The translations under genes were made by a program, and so were the position numbers. The notes under the pieces were generated by a model. The model did no database searches. It was given only the letters and a program-made list of their open reading frames with translations, and was not told the origin of the DNA. This document shows positions 37,539-38,007 of a stretch of DNA of 38,007 nt, piece by piece; the stretch's first letter is position 1, and the number at the start of each line of letters is the position of its first letter. The stretch covers positions 1 through 38,007 of the forward strand of contig DKWG01000011.1 of the NCBI GenBank assembly GCA_002491605.1, in the 5' to 3' direction. Source of the stretch: Ruminococcus sp. UBA7158. Its GTDB lineage: Bacteria > Bacillota > Clostridia > Oscillospirales > Ruminococcaceae.

Positions 37539-37913
37539 TTATGAACCCTTATGGCAATGTCCGCAGTCACAGCCGCAGTCATCATCGTAACAGTCGTCGC
37601 AGTCTTCACAATCGCAATCATCATATTCTTCCATCATTTCTTCTATTCTTTCAAGCATGATGTTGCCGATTCTTTCGTATTCAGCGTCGTCCTCAATGGA
37701 GACTAAGGTTTCCTCGCCGTCGACATATTCGGATTTTAAAACGACCAGCTCGCCGTTGTTTCCGATAAGATCCTCGGGGTCTTCAAAGTAGGGAACCATA
37801 GCATAATACTTTTCGCCGTTTTCCTCATAGGTATCGAGAAGCTCGAAGGTTGAAGAAACGCCGTCTTCATCGCAAAGAGTATATAACTCAGGTGTGTATT
37901 CAAAATCGCTCAT
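37539..37913 (-). CDS. DUF1292 protein (YrzB-like) with a Cys/Asp-rich metal-binding tail
   Basis: 124 aa. Residues ~10-90 are the DUF1292 domain (YTLCDEDGVSSTFELLDTYEENGEKY-like strand pattern, YFEDPEDL, VVLKSEY, VSIEDDAEYERI). The last ~27 residues hold eight cysteines, two histidines and many aspartates (DCDCEDCDDC, CGCDCGHCH), suggesting metal binding. YrzB-type proteins are ~95 aa and lack such a long tail. AAGGAG is 7 bases before ATG 37913. In many Firmicutes it sits next to ruvX on the same strand; here the two converge. Function unknown. Confidence 0.88.
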   Translation of the reverse strand: MSDFEYTPELYTLCDEDGVSSTFELLDTYEENGEKYYAMVPYFEDPEDLIGNNGELVVLKSEYVDGEETLVSIEDDAEYERIGNIMLERIEEMMEEYDDCDCEDCDDCYDDDCGCDCGHCHKGS

Positions 37914-37965
37914 AGAAACGCTCCTTGTGGCATAGATATTTTATATATTAGCAGCCAACATTTTA

Positions 37966-37994
37966 ATTATAGTCTATGAGGCTTATAATGTCAA
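37966..37994 (-). promoter_or_regulatory. Perfect consensus promoter of the DUF1292 gene
   Basis: Minus strand TTGACA (37989-37994), 17 bp, TATAAT (37966-37971), all 12 bases matching the sigma-A consensus. The leader to ATG 37913 is about 45 bases. Confidence 0.92.
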
Positions 37995-38007
37995 TAACTC
38001 GTTTGTA

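Overview
The window looks like a chromosomal segment of an anaerobic, spore-forming Clostridia member, probably Oscillospiraceae/Ruminococcaceae (inference from gene content). Evidence: AGGAGG-type ribosome binding sites, frequent TTG/GTG starts, TTGACA-17-TATAAT promoters, the Firmicutes order yicC-remA-gmk-rpoZ-priA-def-fmt-rsmB-rlmN-prpC-prkC-rsgA, and a spoVM-like microgene in the syntenic place downstream of rsgA. I see no rRNA, tRNA, CRISPR array or transposase.

Left end (1-2.6 kb): a phage-type lysis cassette (Hol44-like holin, then an Amidase_2 endolysin) whose last gene is translationally coupled to a compact AspT-type permease. The end of the holin gene carries an in-phase A AAA AAG heptamer followed by a stem-loop, a possible -1 frameshift site. 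A strong hairpin terminator and a fragment of an acetyltransferase gene separate this from an AI-2E family permease on the minus strand.

3.9-10.6 kb: pcrA helicase, DUF4364 and a YfbR-like 5'-nucleotidase (4-base overlap), then two copies of a structured ~90 bp repeat whose first hairpin shows compensatory change, then a CDF metal transporter coupled to a DUF3810 membrane protein.

10.7-17.5 kb: a promoter with an overlapping palindrome drives three genes resembling the Bacillus YdjI/YdjG/YdjH membrane-stress set (SPFH protein with zinc ribbons, zinc-ribbon membrane protein, TPM-domain protein), but with no pspA gene beside them. Next come asnS with its own promoter and terminator, and a secreted metallophosphoesterase lipoprotein on the minus strand.

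17.8-33.1 kb: a DegV protein, an HD-domain protein (minus strand), and the long housekeeping cluster from yicC to rsgA, covering RNA turnover, matrix/regulatory RemA, GMP kinase, RNAP omega, replication restart, N-terminal protein processing, rRNA methylation, PASTA kinase/phosphatase signalling and ribosome assembly. Between the HD gene and yicC lie three TGTAAC-like hexamers with 5-bp spacers, the geometry of a WalR/PhoP-type box. The 3' end of rsgA is part of an 89-bp tandem duplication; beyond it is an unannotated 29-codon spoVM.

33.1-38.0 kb: pepF, a ROK glucokinase, a YxjI/LURP-like protein and ruvX on the plus strand, then a candidate structured RNA and a DUF1292 gene with a cysteine-rich tail, the latter on the minus strand behind a perfect consensus promoter.
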